Positions 36,983 to 46,070 of a stretch of DNA of 64,000 nucleotides are shown one piece after another (within the stretch, counting starts at the first letter, position 1; the number at the start of each line of letters is the position of its first letter). Under the pieces are notes generated by a model. That model had not been told where the DNA came from and searched no databases. It worked only from the letters and a program-made list of their open reading frames with translations. Made by a program: the position numbers and the translations under genes. Source of the DNA: an uncultured Paracoccaceae bacterium (lineage in GTDB: Bacteria > Pseudomonadota > Alphaproteobacteria > Rhodobacterales > Rhodobacteraceae); contig CALFSV010000065.1 in NCBI GenBank assembly GCA_937916485.1, positions 62,001 to 126,000 on the forward strand, read 5' to 3'.

Positions 36983-37948
36983 ATGTGGATTGTGCCCGAG
37001 GGAACCATCGGCGGACTGATGACGCCGGAGGCGGCATTTGTGGCCGTCGAACAGGTGTTCGCCGCGATGTCGCGAGGGGAGGCCTACAATTTCCCCGTCA
37101 TCCGTGAGGCAATTGGTCATGCCGACGCCCTCTACGGGTTCAAGTCAGGCTTTGACCGGGCCGGCCTGAACCTTGGTTTGAAAACGGGTGGCTACTGGCC
37201 GGGCAATGCCGACAAAGGCCTGACGAACCACCAGTCGACCGTGATCCTGTTTGACGCCGATACCGGCAGGGCCAAGGCGCTTGTCGGGGGCAATCTGTTG
37301 ACGGCCCTGCGGACTGCCGCGGCCTCGGCCGTGTCGATCAAGCATCTGGCGCGGCCAGATGCCAAGGTCCTGGGCATTGTTGGTGCGGGTCACCAGTCGG
37401 CCTTTCAAATGCGGGCGGCGGTTGCGCAGCGCGACTTTGAGCGGGTGATCGGCTGGAACCTGCATCCCGAGATGCTGAGCCGCCTCGCCGATACCGCAGC
37501 GGAACTCGGCATGCCGTTCGAGGCCGTCCCCCTTGATCGGCTGGGGGCCGAGGCGGATGTGATCATCACGATCACTTCGTCATTCGACCCGATCCTGATG
37601 GACGCTCAGATCGCCCCGGGTACTCACCTTGCCTGTATGGGCACCGATACCAAGGGCAAGCAGGAAGTGGATGCCGCCCTTGTGGCCCGCGCTACCGTCT
37701 TTGCCGACGAAGTGGCGCAGTCCGTGACCCTGGGCGAAGCGCAACATGCGGTCGCGGCCGGACTGAAAGCTGAGTCCGACATCGCCGAAATGGGCGCGGT
37801 CATCAATGGAACGCATCCGGGCAGGACATCGGAGGCCGAGGTCACCCTGTTTGATGGAACAGGTGTCGGCCTTCAGGACCTGGCAGTTGCGGCCGCGGTT
37901 CTTGATCTGGCCATCGAGCAGGGCATCGCGGTTGAGGTGGCGTTCTGA
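36983..37948 (+). CDS. bhcD: iminosuccinate reductase BhcD
   Basis: 321-aa ornithine cyclodeaminase/mu-crystallin family protein. In the cycle it reduces iminosuccinate to aspartate with NAD(P)H, which regenerates the donor for BhcA. The Rossmann loop is LGIVGAGHQSAFQM, earlier TALRTAAASAVSIKHLARPD, and later CMGTDTKGKQEVD. The ATG 36983 follows AGGGAGA. It is convergent, 3 bp away, with the LacI-type gene. Separated from bhcC by a repeat, it may have a reduced transcript level. Confidence 0.92.
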   Translation: MWIVPEGTIGGLMTPEAAFVAVEQVFAAMSRGEAYNFPVIREAIGHADALYGFKSGFDRAGLNLGLKTGGYWPGNADKGLTNHQSTVILFDADTGRAKALVGGNLLTALRTAAASAVSIKHLARPDAKVLGIVGAGHQSAFQMRAAVAQRDFERVIGWNLHPEMLSRLADTAAELGMPFEAVPLDRLGAEADVIITITSSFDPILMDAQIAPGTHLACMGTDTKGKQEVDAALVARATVFADEVAQSVTLGEAQHAVAAGLKAESDIAEMGAVINGTHPGRTSEAEVTLFDGTGVGLQDLAVAAAVLDLAIEQGIAVEVAF

Positions 37949-37951
37949 ACC

Positions 37952-38977
37952 CTACCGCCGTAGCAGTGTATCGCCATAGGCCAGTCGAGGCGTCAGTTCG
38001 ACAAGGGCCTCGACTTCGGCGCTCGGGTTCGATGTCCGGGCTGCAATGATCCTGGCGGCTTTGGCACCGACCTCGCGCCGGCAGGCATCCATGGTGGCGA
38101 GCTGCCGGGGCAACCCTTCGAGAAGTTCGACCCCATTGAAACCGGCCAGACCGATGCGGCCGGGGATGTCGATCCCCTTTTCGAGCAGGTACAGAAGCCC
38201 GCCTGCACCGATCATGTCATTCGAGTAATAGAGAAAATCGATCTTTGGACTGCGCTCCAGGATGGATTGGGTCATCTCTCGCCCTTTGGCCAGGGCCGAC
38301 CCACCTGAGTAGAACTCGCGATCCACGATCTCGAGTCCGGCCTTTCCAAGGGTCCTGGTGAAGCCTTCGAACCGCTTTCTGGCTCGGTGATCAAGCGGCA
38401 TTTTGGTCCCCAGAAAGCCGATATTCCGGTAGCCGGCCTCTATGATGGCCTCAGCCATGACCCGGCCCGCGCGCCGGTGCGAGATGCCGACACAAGCGTC
38501 GATCGGCTCACCATCCACATCCATGATCTCGACCACCGGCACGGCGGCTTGCGCCAACATCGCGCGGGAGGCTTCGGAATGTTCTAGACCGGCAATGATC
38601 ACCCCGGCAGGCCGCCAGGATAGCATCTCGAAAAGGACCTTTTCTTCCTTTTCGCTCATGTAATCGGTCACCCCGACGACCGGCTGCAGGTCTGTGTCTT
38701 CCAGTGCTTCGGAAATGCCGGACAGCACCTCGGGGAAGACCATGTTGCTGAGCGAAGGGATGATCACTGCGACAAGGTTGACATGGCTTGAGGCCAGTGC
38801 GCCCGCGATCTTGTTCGGAACGTAGCCGAGCCGTTTGGCGGCGTCTTGGACCTTGCGCCGTGTCGCCTCGCTCACGTCGCCTTTGTTGCGCAGAACGCGG
38901 CTGACTGTCATTTCGCTTACACCCGACGCTTCGGATACATCTCGGAGGGTGAGGGGCCGTCTGGGCGGAGGGGTCAA
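37952..38977 (-). CDS. LacI-family transcriptional regulator
   Basis: 341-aa LacI-type repressor. The N-terminal HTH is LTLRDVSEASGVSEMTVSRV, with hinge GYVPNKIAGALAS, followed by a periplasmic-binding-like ligand domain. It resembles the GntR (gluconate) type in LacI. The target is unknown: it ends next to bhcD and upstream of it is tRNA-Arg, so no catabolic operon is attached. It may regulate distant genes or itself. Confidence 0.88.
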   Translation of the reverse strand: MTPPPRRPLTLRDVSEASGVSEMTVSRVLRNKGDVSEATRRKVQDAAKRLGYVPNKIAGALASSHVNLVAVIIPSLSNMVFPEVLSGISEALEDTDLQPVVGVTDYMSEKEEKVLFEMLSWRPAGVIIAGLEHSEASRAMLAQAAVPVVEIMDVDGEPIDACVGISHRRAGRVMAEAIIEAGYRNIGFLGTKMPLDHRARKRFEGFTRTLGKAGLEIVDREFYSGGSALAKGREMTQSILERSPKIDFLYYSNDMIGAGGLLYLLEKGIDIPGRIGLAGFNGVELLEGLPRQLATMDACRREVGAKAARIIAARTSNPSAEVEALVELTPRLAYGDTLLRR

Positions 38978-39106
38978 GTGCGCGGTCTTTCGAGATTTGC
39001 CATCTGCTTGATTGATACCTGTGCGCGATCAATTGTCCAAGCAAATGCGCTTCGTCTTCAGCCTGCCGTTGACGTGGGGGGCTGCGTTGGGCCATGAGAG
39101 ATTAAC

Positions 39107-39182
39107 GGCTCCGTAGCTCAGGGGATAGAGCAACCGCCTCCTAAGCGGTAGGTCTCAGGTTCGAATCCTGACGGGGCCACCA
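39107..39182 (+). tRNA. tRNA-Arg (anticodon CCU)
   Basis: Acceptor GGCTCCG pairs with CGGGGCC (one G-T), discriminator A, encoded CCA (39180-39182). D stem GCTC/GAGC, anticodon stem ACCGC/GCGGT with loop CTCCTAA giving CCT, and T arm TCAGG-TTCGAAT-CCTGA. It reads AGG codons. Confidence 0.97.
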
Positions 39183-39555
39183 TTCTTTTTGATTTCGAAA
39201 TGCACGCTTGGCAAAGCTGCGTGATGCAGCAGGGCCGGTTGATTTCTTGGGTCGACTTGCTGGCCGGTTTGCGCACTTTGGCAGCGAAACAGCTTCTCCT
39301 CCGGGCGGAGTAACCACAAATATGCTTAGCAATTGTGAAGAAATACAAACTGGATATGAATCCTTTCCGATTGTCCGCTATTCAGGGTTGCAAGACGCTG
39401 TGACCGGTTCGGGTCAGGGTAGTTGCCGACAACCGCACTGTTCCGTGAGGACACGAGCGGAAAAGTGGTATTGAACCCTGGTTGAACAAAAGAAGTGAGT
39501 TGCTGCCGGCAGGGTTGGGCAGCGCGTGTTTTGGTTTTGAGTGACGAGGTCTGCC
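39183..39555. other. 373-bp gap after tRNA-Arg
   Basis: No gene is supported here. Five T (39186-39190) directly follow the tRNA. A short hairpin GCTGC-GTGAT-GCAGC is at 39216-39230. No copy of the tRNA 3' end and no integrase was found. Confidence 0.5.
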
Positions 39556-39906
39556 GTGGTGCAATCGAGAACAGCCGCCCTTGATGAGATGATCGAATTC
39601 GCGATGGAAGAACTCCTTTCGGGGAACAACCAGCGAAAGAGAGCGATGGTCAGACGAATGGCCGAGCGGTGGCCGGGAGAGCCGGCCCTGGCCTTGGTCT
39701 ATGCCGTTACATCGGCAACTGGGACGATCGAGGACACGTTCGATCCGTCGATCCAGGACCCTGTCATTCCACTTGGGTATCGATTGTCGGCCCTGATTTC
39801 GGCCGATGTCCATGCAGTGCAGTCAATGGGGCAGGTTCCATCCATGGCGGGTGATCTGCTGCATTTCTGGCGCCGGGTCGATCCGCTGTTCCTGCGGCTG
39901 CAATAG
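39556..39906 (+). CDS. hypothetical protein
   Basis: 116-aa soluble protein that I do not recognise. It has an acidic-basic helix (ALDEMIEFAMEELLSGNNQR) followed by RMAERWPGEPALALVYAVTS and an aromatic, Leu-rich end (LHFWRRVDPLFLRLQ). No signal or membrane segment is seen. Start is GTG 39556, with GAGG 6 nt upstream; GTG 39541 is an alternative. It is convergent with the membrane winged-helix gene, 36 bp apart. Codon use looks native. Confidence 0.6.
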   Translation: MVQSRTAALDEMIEFAMEELLSGNNQRKRAMVRRMAERWPGEPALALVYAVTSATGTIEDTFDPSIQDPVIPLGYRLSALISADVHAVQSMGQVPSMAGDLLHFWRRVDPLFLRLQ

Positions 39907-39942
39907 AATGCGCCTCTACGTTCGCTGCAGAAGGTCGGGGTG

Positions 39943-40647
39943 TCAGACCATCCGGATGACGTCCTTGTCGATCGCCAGAACATAACCTCGTCTGGCGATG
40001 TTCTTTATCAAAAGCTCGCTGACCATCTGGTTGCCCAGCGTGTCGCGTAGCCGCTTGATCCGTGTTGCACCGGCAGCCTCGTCGCAGTCGCTGGAATCAC
40101 GGCCGGAAATGACGCCTTCGATTTCAGCCCCGCTCAGGACTTCGTCGTCCATGCGGGCCTCGGCCAGAACGGAAAGGGTCTCGATCGCGGACTCGGTCAG
40201 TTTGAATTCGATGTTGTTCAGAAGGACGGTATTCTGCTCGCGCGCGATCATGAGTGAGTTTACCTCGATCCCCTTGCGCTCGATCTGGCCCATCCGGCGG
40301 TTCATCGCGATGAGCATGACGAGGAAGGCGACCGCTGCGATCAGCAGCGATGTCGAAAAGACCAGCAGGACGAAAATCACAAAACGATAGCTGTCGAGGG
40401 TTGCCGAAAACGCGGTGCCGGACTGCGCGAGAATCTCAAGTAGTTTGATTTCGGCCCGGGTGGTGAGGTCGTCATTCTCGACAAAGAGCTGCTCGACCCG
40501 TGCGTTGAAAGCATTTGCGTCGGGCAGGTTGATGAACAGCAGGATCGCCGCCACCAGCAAAATCAGGACTATGGCGGCTATGCCTGCAATGACGATACGG
40601 TTGCCGGTCTGGCGCGCCTCAATAGCGGAGATAGAACTCGCCTGCAC
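39943..40647 (-). CDS. membrane-anchored winged-helix protein
   Basis: 234-aa protein with two N-terminal transmembrane helices (near IVIAGIAAIVLILLVAAILL and FVIFVLLVFSTSLLIAAVAF) around a periplasmic loop of about 45 residues. The C-terminal domain, about 155-234, looks like an OmpR/ToxR-type winged helix: FKLTESAIETLSVLAEA, ATRIKRLRDTLGN and the wing NIARRGYVLAID. That places DNA binding after the membrane segments, the reverse of ToxR/CadC. GTG 40647, 5 nt after AAAGGAG, is the likely start. It overlaps the upstream gene by 29 bp. Confidence 0.78.
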   Translation of the reverse strand: MQASSISAIEARQTGNRIVIAGIAAIVLILLVAAILLFINLPDANAFNARVEQLFVENDDLTTRAEIKLLEILAQSGTAFSATLDSYRFVIFVLLVFSTSLLIAAVAFLVMLIAMNRRMGQIERKGIEVNSLMIAREQNTVLLNNIEFKLTESAIETLSVLAEARMDDEVLSGAEIEGVISGRDSSDCDEAAGATRIKRLRDTLGNQMVSELLIKNIARRGYVLAIDKDVIRMV

Positions 40648-40900
40648 TCTCTCTCCTTTCGGCAAGGCCGGCATCGTCAAATACGCCGAGCACGTTCAAA
40701 AGCTGCCAACCATCGGCCGCCAACTTTGGGGTCAATTCAGCCGTCGCGGTCTCGATCGAGCATTCCCCGTTAATCTGCACGACACCGTACTGCAGGCGCA
40801 AGGGATCGTCCTGTTTGGCCTTGTAGTCCGCATAGCACGCGGCCTCGGCTGAGGAGGCGGCGAAACCCAGGGCAAGGAGGCTGGCGATGATAATCTTCAT
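40619..40900 (-). CDS. small exported protein
   Basis: 93-aa protein with a clear Sec signal, MKIIIASLLALGFAASSAEA|AC, then about 73 mature residues with two cysteines (ACYADY and NGECSIE) that could form a disulfide. It shows no known domain. The gene is directly upstream of, and overlaps by 29 bp, the membrane winged-helix gene. It could supply a periplasmic signal or partner for it; that is inference from the overlap only. Confidence 0.75.
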   Translation of the reverse strand: MKIIIASLLALGFAASSAEAACYADYKAKQDDPLRLQYGVVQINGECSIETATAELTPKLAADGWQLLNVLGVFDDAGLAERRESAGEFYLRY

Positions 40901-41092
40901 GATGCTCCAACCATGCCTTGTGAGAGGTCTGATACACAATAGCCTTCGCAGCCCGGACCGTTGCTAGCCGATAACATGGCGGTGTTATTGCCTGTCTTTC
41001 GCCCTGACCACATTCCTCTTCCCAATCGAACGGCGCAGTCGGGGCCCGCCCTGCAAGCGCCCTGCAGCGACCAAAGGGAAGGAACCGCACCC

Positions 41093-41635
41093 ATGACGCC
41101 AAAACACAGGTCCATACGGATACTGATCGCCTTGATCACCGGAACCTGCCTTCTTGCCGGGACCACGGTAGCCTTTGCCGAAGAGGGCCACAATGCATCT
41201 CGTGGATACCTTTCCCGGCCCTACATCAATCAATCCGACGTAAGGTCATCGGGACAATGGACCCACGGCGGGTTCTGGAACCAGCGCCCAGGCTGGCAGC
41301 GCCGTTTCGAAGAGCCGCGACAGGCACCGCGTTACCAGCCGCGCCACCAGCCTCAACATCATGGGCGGTTCCAACCCCCTACAGTACGCCCAATACCTGC
41401 CCAGCCGCTACCATTAGCCCGCGTCCGCTATCTGCCACTATCGTGTATCGACAGCATCTCGGTTGGAACGGCGGACATCTTTGTTTTTGACTCGGCCTGC
41501 ATGAGGGAACGCCAGATCAATCTTCGGACTTTGCCGGCCGCCTGCGCGGTCCGGGTCCAGACCCGAGGGGACAGGGTCGACGGGTACGACACGGTTTGCC
41601 TGCGCACTGCAGGCTACAGGTTGGTCGGCGACTAA
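41093..41635 (+). CDS. exported hypothetical protein, Pro/His/Gln-rich middle
   Basis: 180-aa protein with a signal peptide (ILIALITGTCLLAGTTVAFA|E). Residues about 70-110 are rich in Pro, His, Arg and Gln (QAPRYQPRHQPQHHGRFQPP), likely unstructured. The C-terminal third has four cysteines (SCIDS, DSACM, AACAV, TVCLR), probably a disulfide-stabilised domain. No family is recognised. The gene is divergent from the small exported protein, 192 bp away, and ends in a strong terminator. Confidence 0.7.
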   Translation: MTPKHRSIRILIALITGTCLLAGTTVAFAEEGHNASRGYLSRPYINQSDVRSSGQWTHGGFWNQRPGWQRRFEEPRQAPRYQPRHQPQHHGRFQPPTVRPIPAQPLPLARVRYLPLSCIDSISVGTADIFVFDSACMRERQINLRTLPAACAVRVQTRGDRVDGYDTVCLRTAGYRLVGD

Positions 41636-41690
41636 CGCCGACCGAGCAGAGGCCCGGCGCACATTGCCCCAGTTGCGTCGTGTCGGAGGA

Positions 41691-41727
41691 GGGCGGGAAG
41701 GTCGGACATGACTTCCCGCCCTTTTTT
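41691..41727 (+). terminator. Rho-independent terminator
   Basis: GGGCGGGAAG (41691-41700), 11-nt loop, CTTCCCGCCC (41712-41721), then six T (41722-41727). It ends the transcript of the exported protein. Confidence 0.9.
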
Positions 41728-41749
41728 CGTTTTTTGAGGTTCCCTGCGG

Positions 41750-41831
41750 TGCGCCTGCGGCGCAAGCCTTTTGGCACTTCGTGCGACTGGGGCTTTGCCC
41801 CAGACCCCAGGATACTTATGAACCGAAGAAG
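41750..41831 (+). repeat. dispersed intergenic repeat, copy 6, with three hairpins
   Basis: Hairpins TGCGCC-TGC-GGCGCA (41750-41764), GCAC-TTC-GTGC (41774-41784) and CTGGGGC-TTT-GCCCCAG (41787-41803) precede the core CCCCAGGATACTTATGAACC then GAAGAAG. This longer form resembles common Roseobacter intergenic repeats. It lies just upstream of rnhB. Confidence 0.65.
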
Positions 41832-41858
41832 CGCAGAGGGTTTTGGGGCAGATAGTCG

Positions 41859-42483
41859 ATGGCGGATTACTCTTTTGAGCGGATGGCAATAGATCGTGGC
41901 CAGACCCCGGTTGCCGGGGTGGATGAGGCCGGTCGGGGCCCTTTGGCGGGGCCTGTCGTGGCTGCCGCCGTCATCCTAGACCCTGCCTGTATCCCGGCCG
42001 GTCTGGATGACAGCAAGGTCCTGAGCGCCAAGCGGCGTGAAGTGCTTTGTGCGGCCTTGTTCGAGGTGGCGCAGGTTGGTTTCGGGATCGCCACCGTCGA
42101 GGAGATTGACGAGATCAACATCCTTCGCGCCTCTCATCTGGCCATGTGTCGTGCGATCGAGGCCCTGCCGGTGCCGCCCGCCCATGTCCTGATCGATGGC
42201 AATCTGATCCCCCGGGGACTGCTATTGTCCGCCGAGGCGATCGTGAAGGGCGATGCCCGAAGTCAGAGCATCGCGGCGGCCTCAATTGTGGCAAAAACGA
42301 GGCGCGATGCGATCATGGTGGATTTGGCGCAACAGCATCCCGGCTACGGATGGGAGCGCAACGCGGGCTATCCGTCGAAAAGCCACAAACTGGCCCTTCA
42401 AAATCTTGGGGTTACCCCACACCATAGACGCAGCTTCAAGCCGGTCCACAATATCTTGTATCAAGGAAAAATCGTAACTCCTT

Positions 42484-42485
<2 letters not shown>
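41859..42485 (+). CDS. rnhB: ribonuclease HII
   Basis: 208-aa enzyme that removes ribonucleotides from DNA-RNA hybrids. The catalytic DEAGRGPLAGPVVAAAVIL gives the first Asp-Glu pair; further acids lie in DDSKVLSAKRRE, VLIDGN and VKGDARSQSIAAASIVAK. The end, HHRRSFKPV, is also usual. It lies 87 bp before ccrM, the same neighbour as in Caulobacter and other alphaproteobacteria. Confidence 0.97.
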
Positions 42486-43676
<1,191 letters not shown>

Positions 43677-43727
43677 ATTCACGATTTACCGCCGGTGCCT
43701 GTGGCTTTACCCAGGGGCGCTCACCTT

Positions 43728-43762
43728 GCCCCGCCGTCTTTGATGACGTGCGGGGCGTTTTT
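43728..43762 (+). terminator. terminator after ccrM
   Basis: GCCCCGCCGTC (43728-43738), loop TTTGAT, GACG-T-GCGGGGC (43745-43756) with one bulged T, then G and five T (43758-43762). Confidence 0.85.
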
Positions 43763-43809
43763 ATGTTGTAATGTGCGGGGGTCGCTTTGGCCCGAAAGAG
43801 GATGACTAA

Positions 43810-44841
43810 ATGACGACCGCCCGCTCAATCCGTCTTGCCGCCCGTCCCAAGGGGCTGGCTACCCTCAAGGACCTGTCGCTGACAGAGGATCCAATCCCTG
43901 TTCCCGGTCCTGGCCAGTTCCTGGTCCGGGTGATCTGGTTGTCGCTGGATCCCTACATGCGGGGCCGGATGGATGATGCAAAGTCCTATGCCAAGCCCGT
44001 GGACATAGGCGACATCATGCAGGGCGGCTGCGTGGGCGAGGTCCTGGCCTCGCATCATCCGCACTACACACCTGGAGAGATCGTGACGGGGGCCTTTGGC
44101 TGGACGACGCATGCGGTGTCGGATGGGGAGGGTGTGCGCAAGCTTGATCCCCGTCTTGCCCCTGTCTCGACGGCGTTGGGGGTTCTGGGGATGCCTGGGA
44201 TCACGGCCTGGGTCGGCCTTAACGACATTGCCGCAGCCCAGCCGGGGGAAACGATCGTGGTTTCGGCGGCCACGGGGGCGGTAGGCGGACTGGTCGGGCA
44301 GCTGGCCAAGGCCAAGGGTATGACCGTGATCGGCCTTGCCGGGGGGCCGGACAAATGTGCCTATGCCTGCGAGGCGCTGGGCTATGATCATTGTCTGGAT
44401 CACCGCGCGGCACCCGATGCCCGCACCCTTGGGGCCCGGATCGCAGAGGTCGCGCCGCAGGGTGTCGACGTCTATTTCGAGAACGTCGGGGGCAAGTCCT
44501 TGTCAGCCGTCCTGCCCCGGATGAATGTGCATGGCCGGGTTGCCCTTTGCGGTATGATCGCCTGGTACGGTGGTCAGAACCTGGAAGAGGCGCTGCCCTT
44601 GCCACTCGTCTGGCGGACAGTGCTGACCCGCAGGCTGGGGGTTCAGGGCTTTATCATCTTTGACCACTTCCACCGGTTCCCCGAGTTTCTGAAAGAAGTG
44701 GGCCCGATGGTCGCGGACGGCCGCATCGTTGTGCGCGAGGACGTGACCGAGGGGATCGAGAATGCTCCTGCCGCCTTCTTGCGCATGCTCGGGGGTGGCA
44801 ACTTTGGCAAGACCCTCGTCCGGGTTGGTCCTGATCCGTAA
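43810..44841 (+). CDS. NADP-dependent oxidoreductase, CurA/LTB4DH type
   Basis: 343-aa medium-chain reductase without zinc. The N-terminal half has VIWLSLDPYMRGRM and GGCVGEVLASHHP; the NADPH loop is SAATGAVGGLVGQLAKAKG, then DVYFENVGGKSL. This pattern matches E. coli CurA and leukotriene-B4 dehydrogenase relatives, which reduce alpha,beta-unsaturated ketones. The natural substrate is not known. Confidence 0.92.
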   Translation: MTTARSIRLAARPKGLATLKDLSLTEDPIPVPGPGQFLVRVIWLSLDPYMRGRMDDAKSYAKPVDIGDIMQGGCVGEVLASHHPHYTPGEIVTGAFGWTTHAVSDGEGVRKLDPRLAPVSTALGVLGMPGITAWVGLNDIAAAQPGETIVVSAATGAVGGLVGQLAKAKGMTVIGLAGGPDKCAYACEALGYDHCLDHRAAPDARTLGARIAEVAPQGVDVYFENVGGKSLSAVLPRMNVHGRVALCGMIAWYGGQNLEEALPLPLVWRTVLTRRLGVQGFIIFDHFHRFPEFLKEVGPMVADGRIVVREDVTEGIENAPAAFLRMLGGGNFGKTLVRVGPDP

Positions 44842-44877
44842 GGTGGGTCCTGACCCACCGCCCCCTTAGGGCATCTG

Positions 44878-46035
44878 TCAGCGCGGCATCGGGTTGGTCG
44901 CCTTGTTGTAAGCTGTCCAGTCGGTGATGTCGGGATAATGGGTCCGGCGCCAGACCCGGACCCTTGGGTTCATCACTTTGCGCCATAGCGGGGGGATCAT
45001 CGCGGCAACGGTCATGACGGGATAGCCATATGGCAGCTGTGGGGCATCTGCTTCGCCATAGGTCTGCAACAGGGGAAACCGCCGGTCGGGCTTGTAGTGG
45101 TGATCGGAATGCCGCTGAAGGTTGATCAGCAACCAGTTCGACACCTTGTGGCAGGCGTTCCACGAATGTCGGGGCAGGGTATGTTCATACTTGCCATCAC
45201 CCAGATGCCTGCGGGTCAGCCCGTAGTGTTCGACATAGTCGACCAGTTCAAGCTGCCAGACGGCGATAAAGGCCTGGGTCAGAAACAGGAACACCCCCCA
45301 GCCGCCACCGATCAGGACCGCAAGCAGCAGCATGGCCCCCTGCAGGGCCCAGTAGCGCCAGAACGGATTTGACAGATCCGTCCAGGGGCGACCCTTGCGG
45401 GCAAGCATGGCCTTTTCTGCCCGGAAGGCCGAGATCAGGCATTGCCTCAGGACACGGGGAAAGAACCGGTGGAACCCTTCGTTGTAGCGGGCTGTTACCG
45501 GGTCCCGTGGCGTGCCGACATAGCGGTGATGGACCAGCAGATGTTCCGAGCGAAAGTGAGAATACATCACCATTGCCAGCAGGATATCCGCAAGCCAGCG
45601 CTCGCCCTTGGGCTTTTGGTGCATCAGCTCGTGCGAATAGTTGATGCCGATGGTTCCGGTCAGGATGCCAACACCAAAGAACAGCGCCCATTCCTCGAAC
45701 CGGCTCAGGTGGTCTGTCGCACTGACAAACCACAGAACGCCAAAGACGGTCGCAAATTGGAGGGGGGCCCAGATCAGCGTGATCAGCCGGTACCATTTCA
45801 GGCCGGTTTCGGCCGCTTCCGGGTCTGGGTTTTCGGTGTTCAGACCGACAACGAAATCGAGAGCTGAAAACAGGTACCAGGTGCAGAGCGGCATCAAAAT
45901 CAGGGTCCAGCCACCCCAGATGGCGCCCTGCCAAACGATCGGGATCAGCAACAGCGAGATCCAGAAAGGCCAGGCGCGGCTAAGACGAGCAAAGTCACTG
46001 GTGGTTGGGACGGTGGTCATTTTCTGGCCCGACAT
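44878..46035 (-). CDS. alkB: alkane 1-monooxygenase
   Basis: 385-aa membrane di-iron hydroxylase that oxidises terminal carbons of n-alkanes or similar chains. The eight-histidine pattern is complete: HELMHQKPKGERWLAD, EHLLVHHRYVGTPRDP and LQRHSDHHYKPDRRF. The AlkB signature NYSHELMHQ and an EHYGLTRR segment are also present. ATG 46035 is chosen over TTG 46074, which overlaps mutY. No rubredoxin gene adjoins it, so electrons must come from elsewhere. Confidence 0.94.
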   Translation of the reverse strand: MSGQKMTTVPTTSDFARLSRAWPFWISLLLIPIVWQGAIWGGWTLILMPLCTWYLFSALDFVVGLNTENPDPEAAETGLKWYRLITLIWAPLQFATVFGVLWFVSATDHLSRFEEWALFFGVGILTGTIGINYSHELMHQKPKGERWLADILLAMVMYSHFRSEHLLVHHRYVGTPRDPVTARYNEGFHRFFPRVLRQCLISAFRAEKAMLARKGRPWTDLSNPFWRYWALQGAMLLLAVLIGGGWGVFLFLTQAFIAVWQLELVDYVEHYGLTRRHLGDGKYEHTLPRHSWNACHKVSNWLLINLQRHSDHHYKPDRRFPLLQTYGEADAPQLPYGYPVMTVAAMIPPLWRKVMNPRVRVWRRTHYPDITDWTAYNKATNPMPR

Positions 46036-46070
46036 GATTTTTCCAAGTCTACCCCGGTCTACTCTCGCGC

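Noticed and set aside
35935..37008. 357-codon open frame opposite bhcC
   Set aside because: Antisense shadow of a certain gene; low-complexity composition and no recognisable domain.
39118..39348. Reverse-strand open frame ending with a GFEPETYRL-like stretch
   Set aside because: It is the antisense of tRNA-Arg. This peptide is a well-known false protein hit that arises from tRNA genes.
39107..39560. tRNA-Arg as the edge of a genomic island
   Set aside because: No integrase, no repeated tRNA 3' end and no change of gene character was found on either side.
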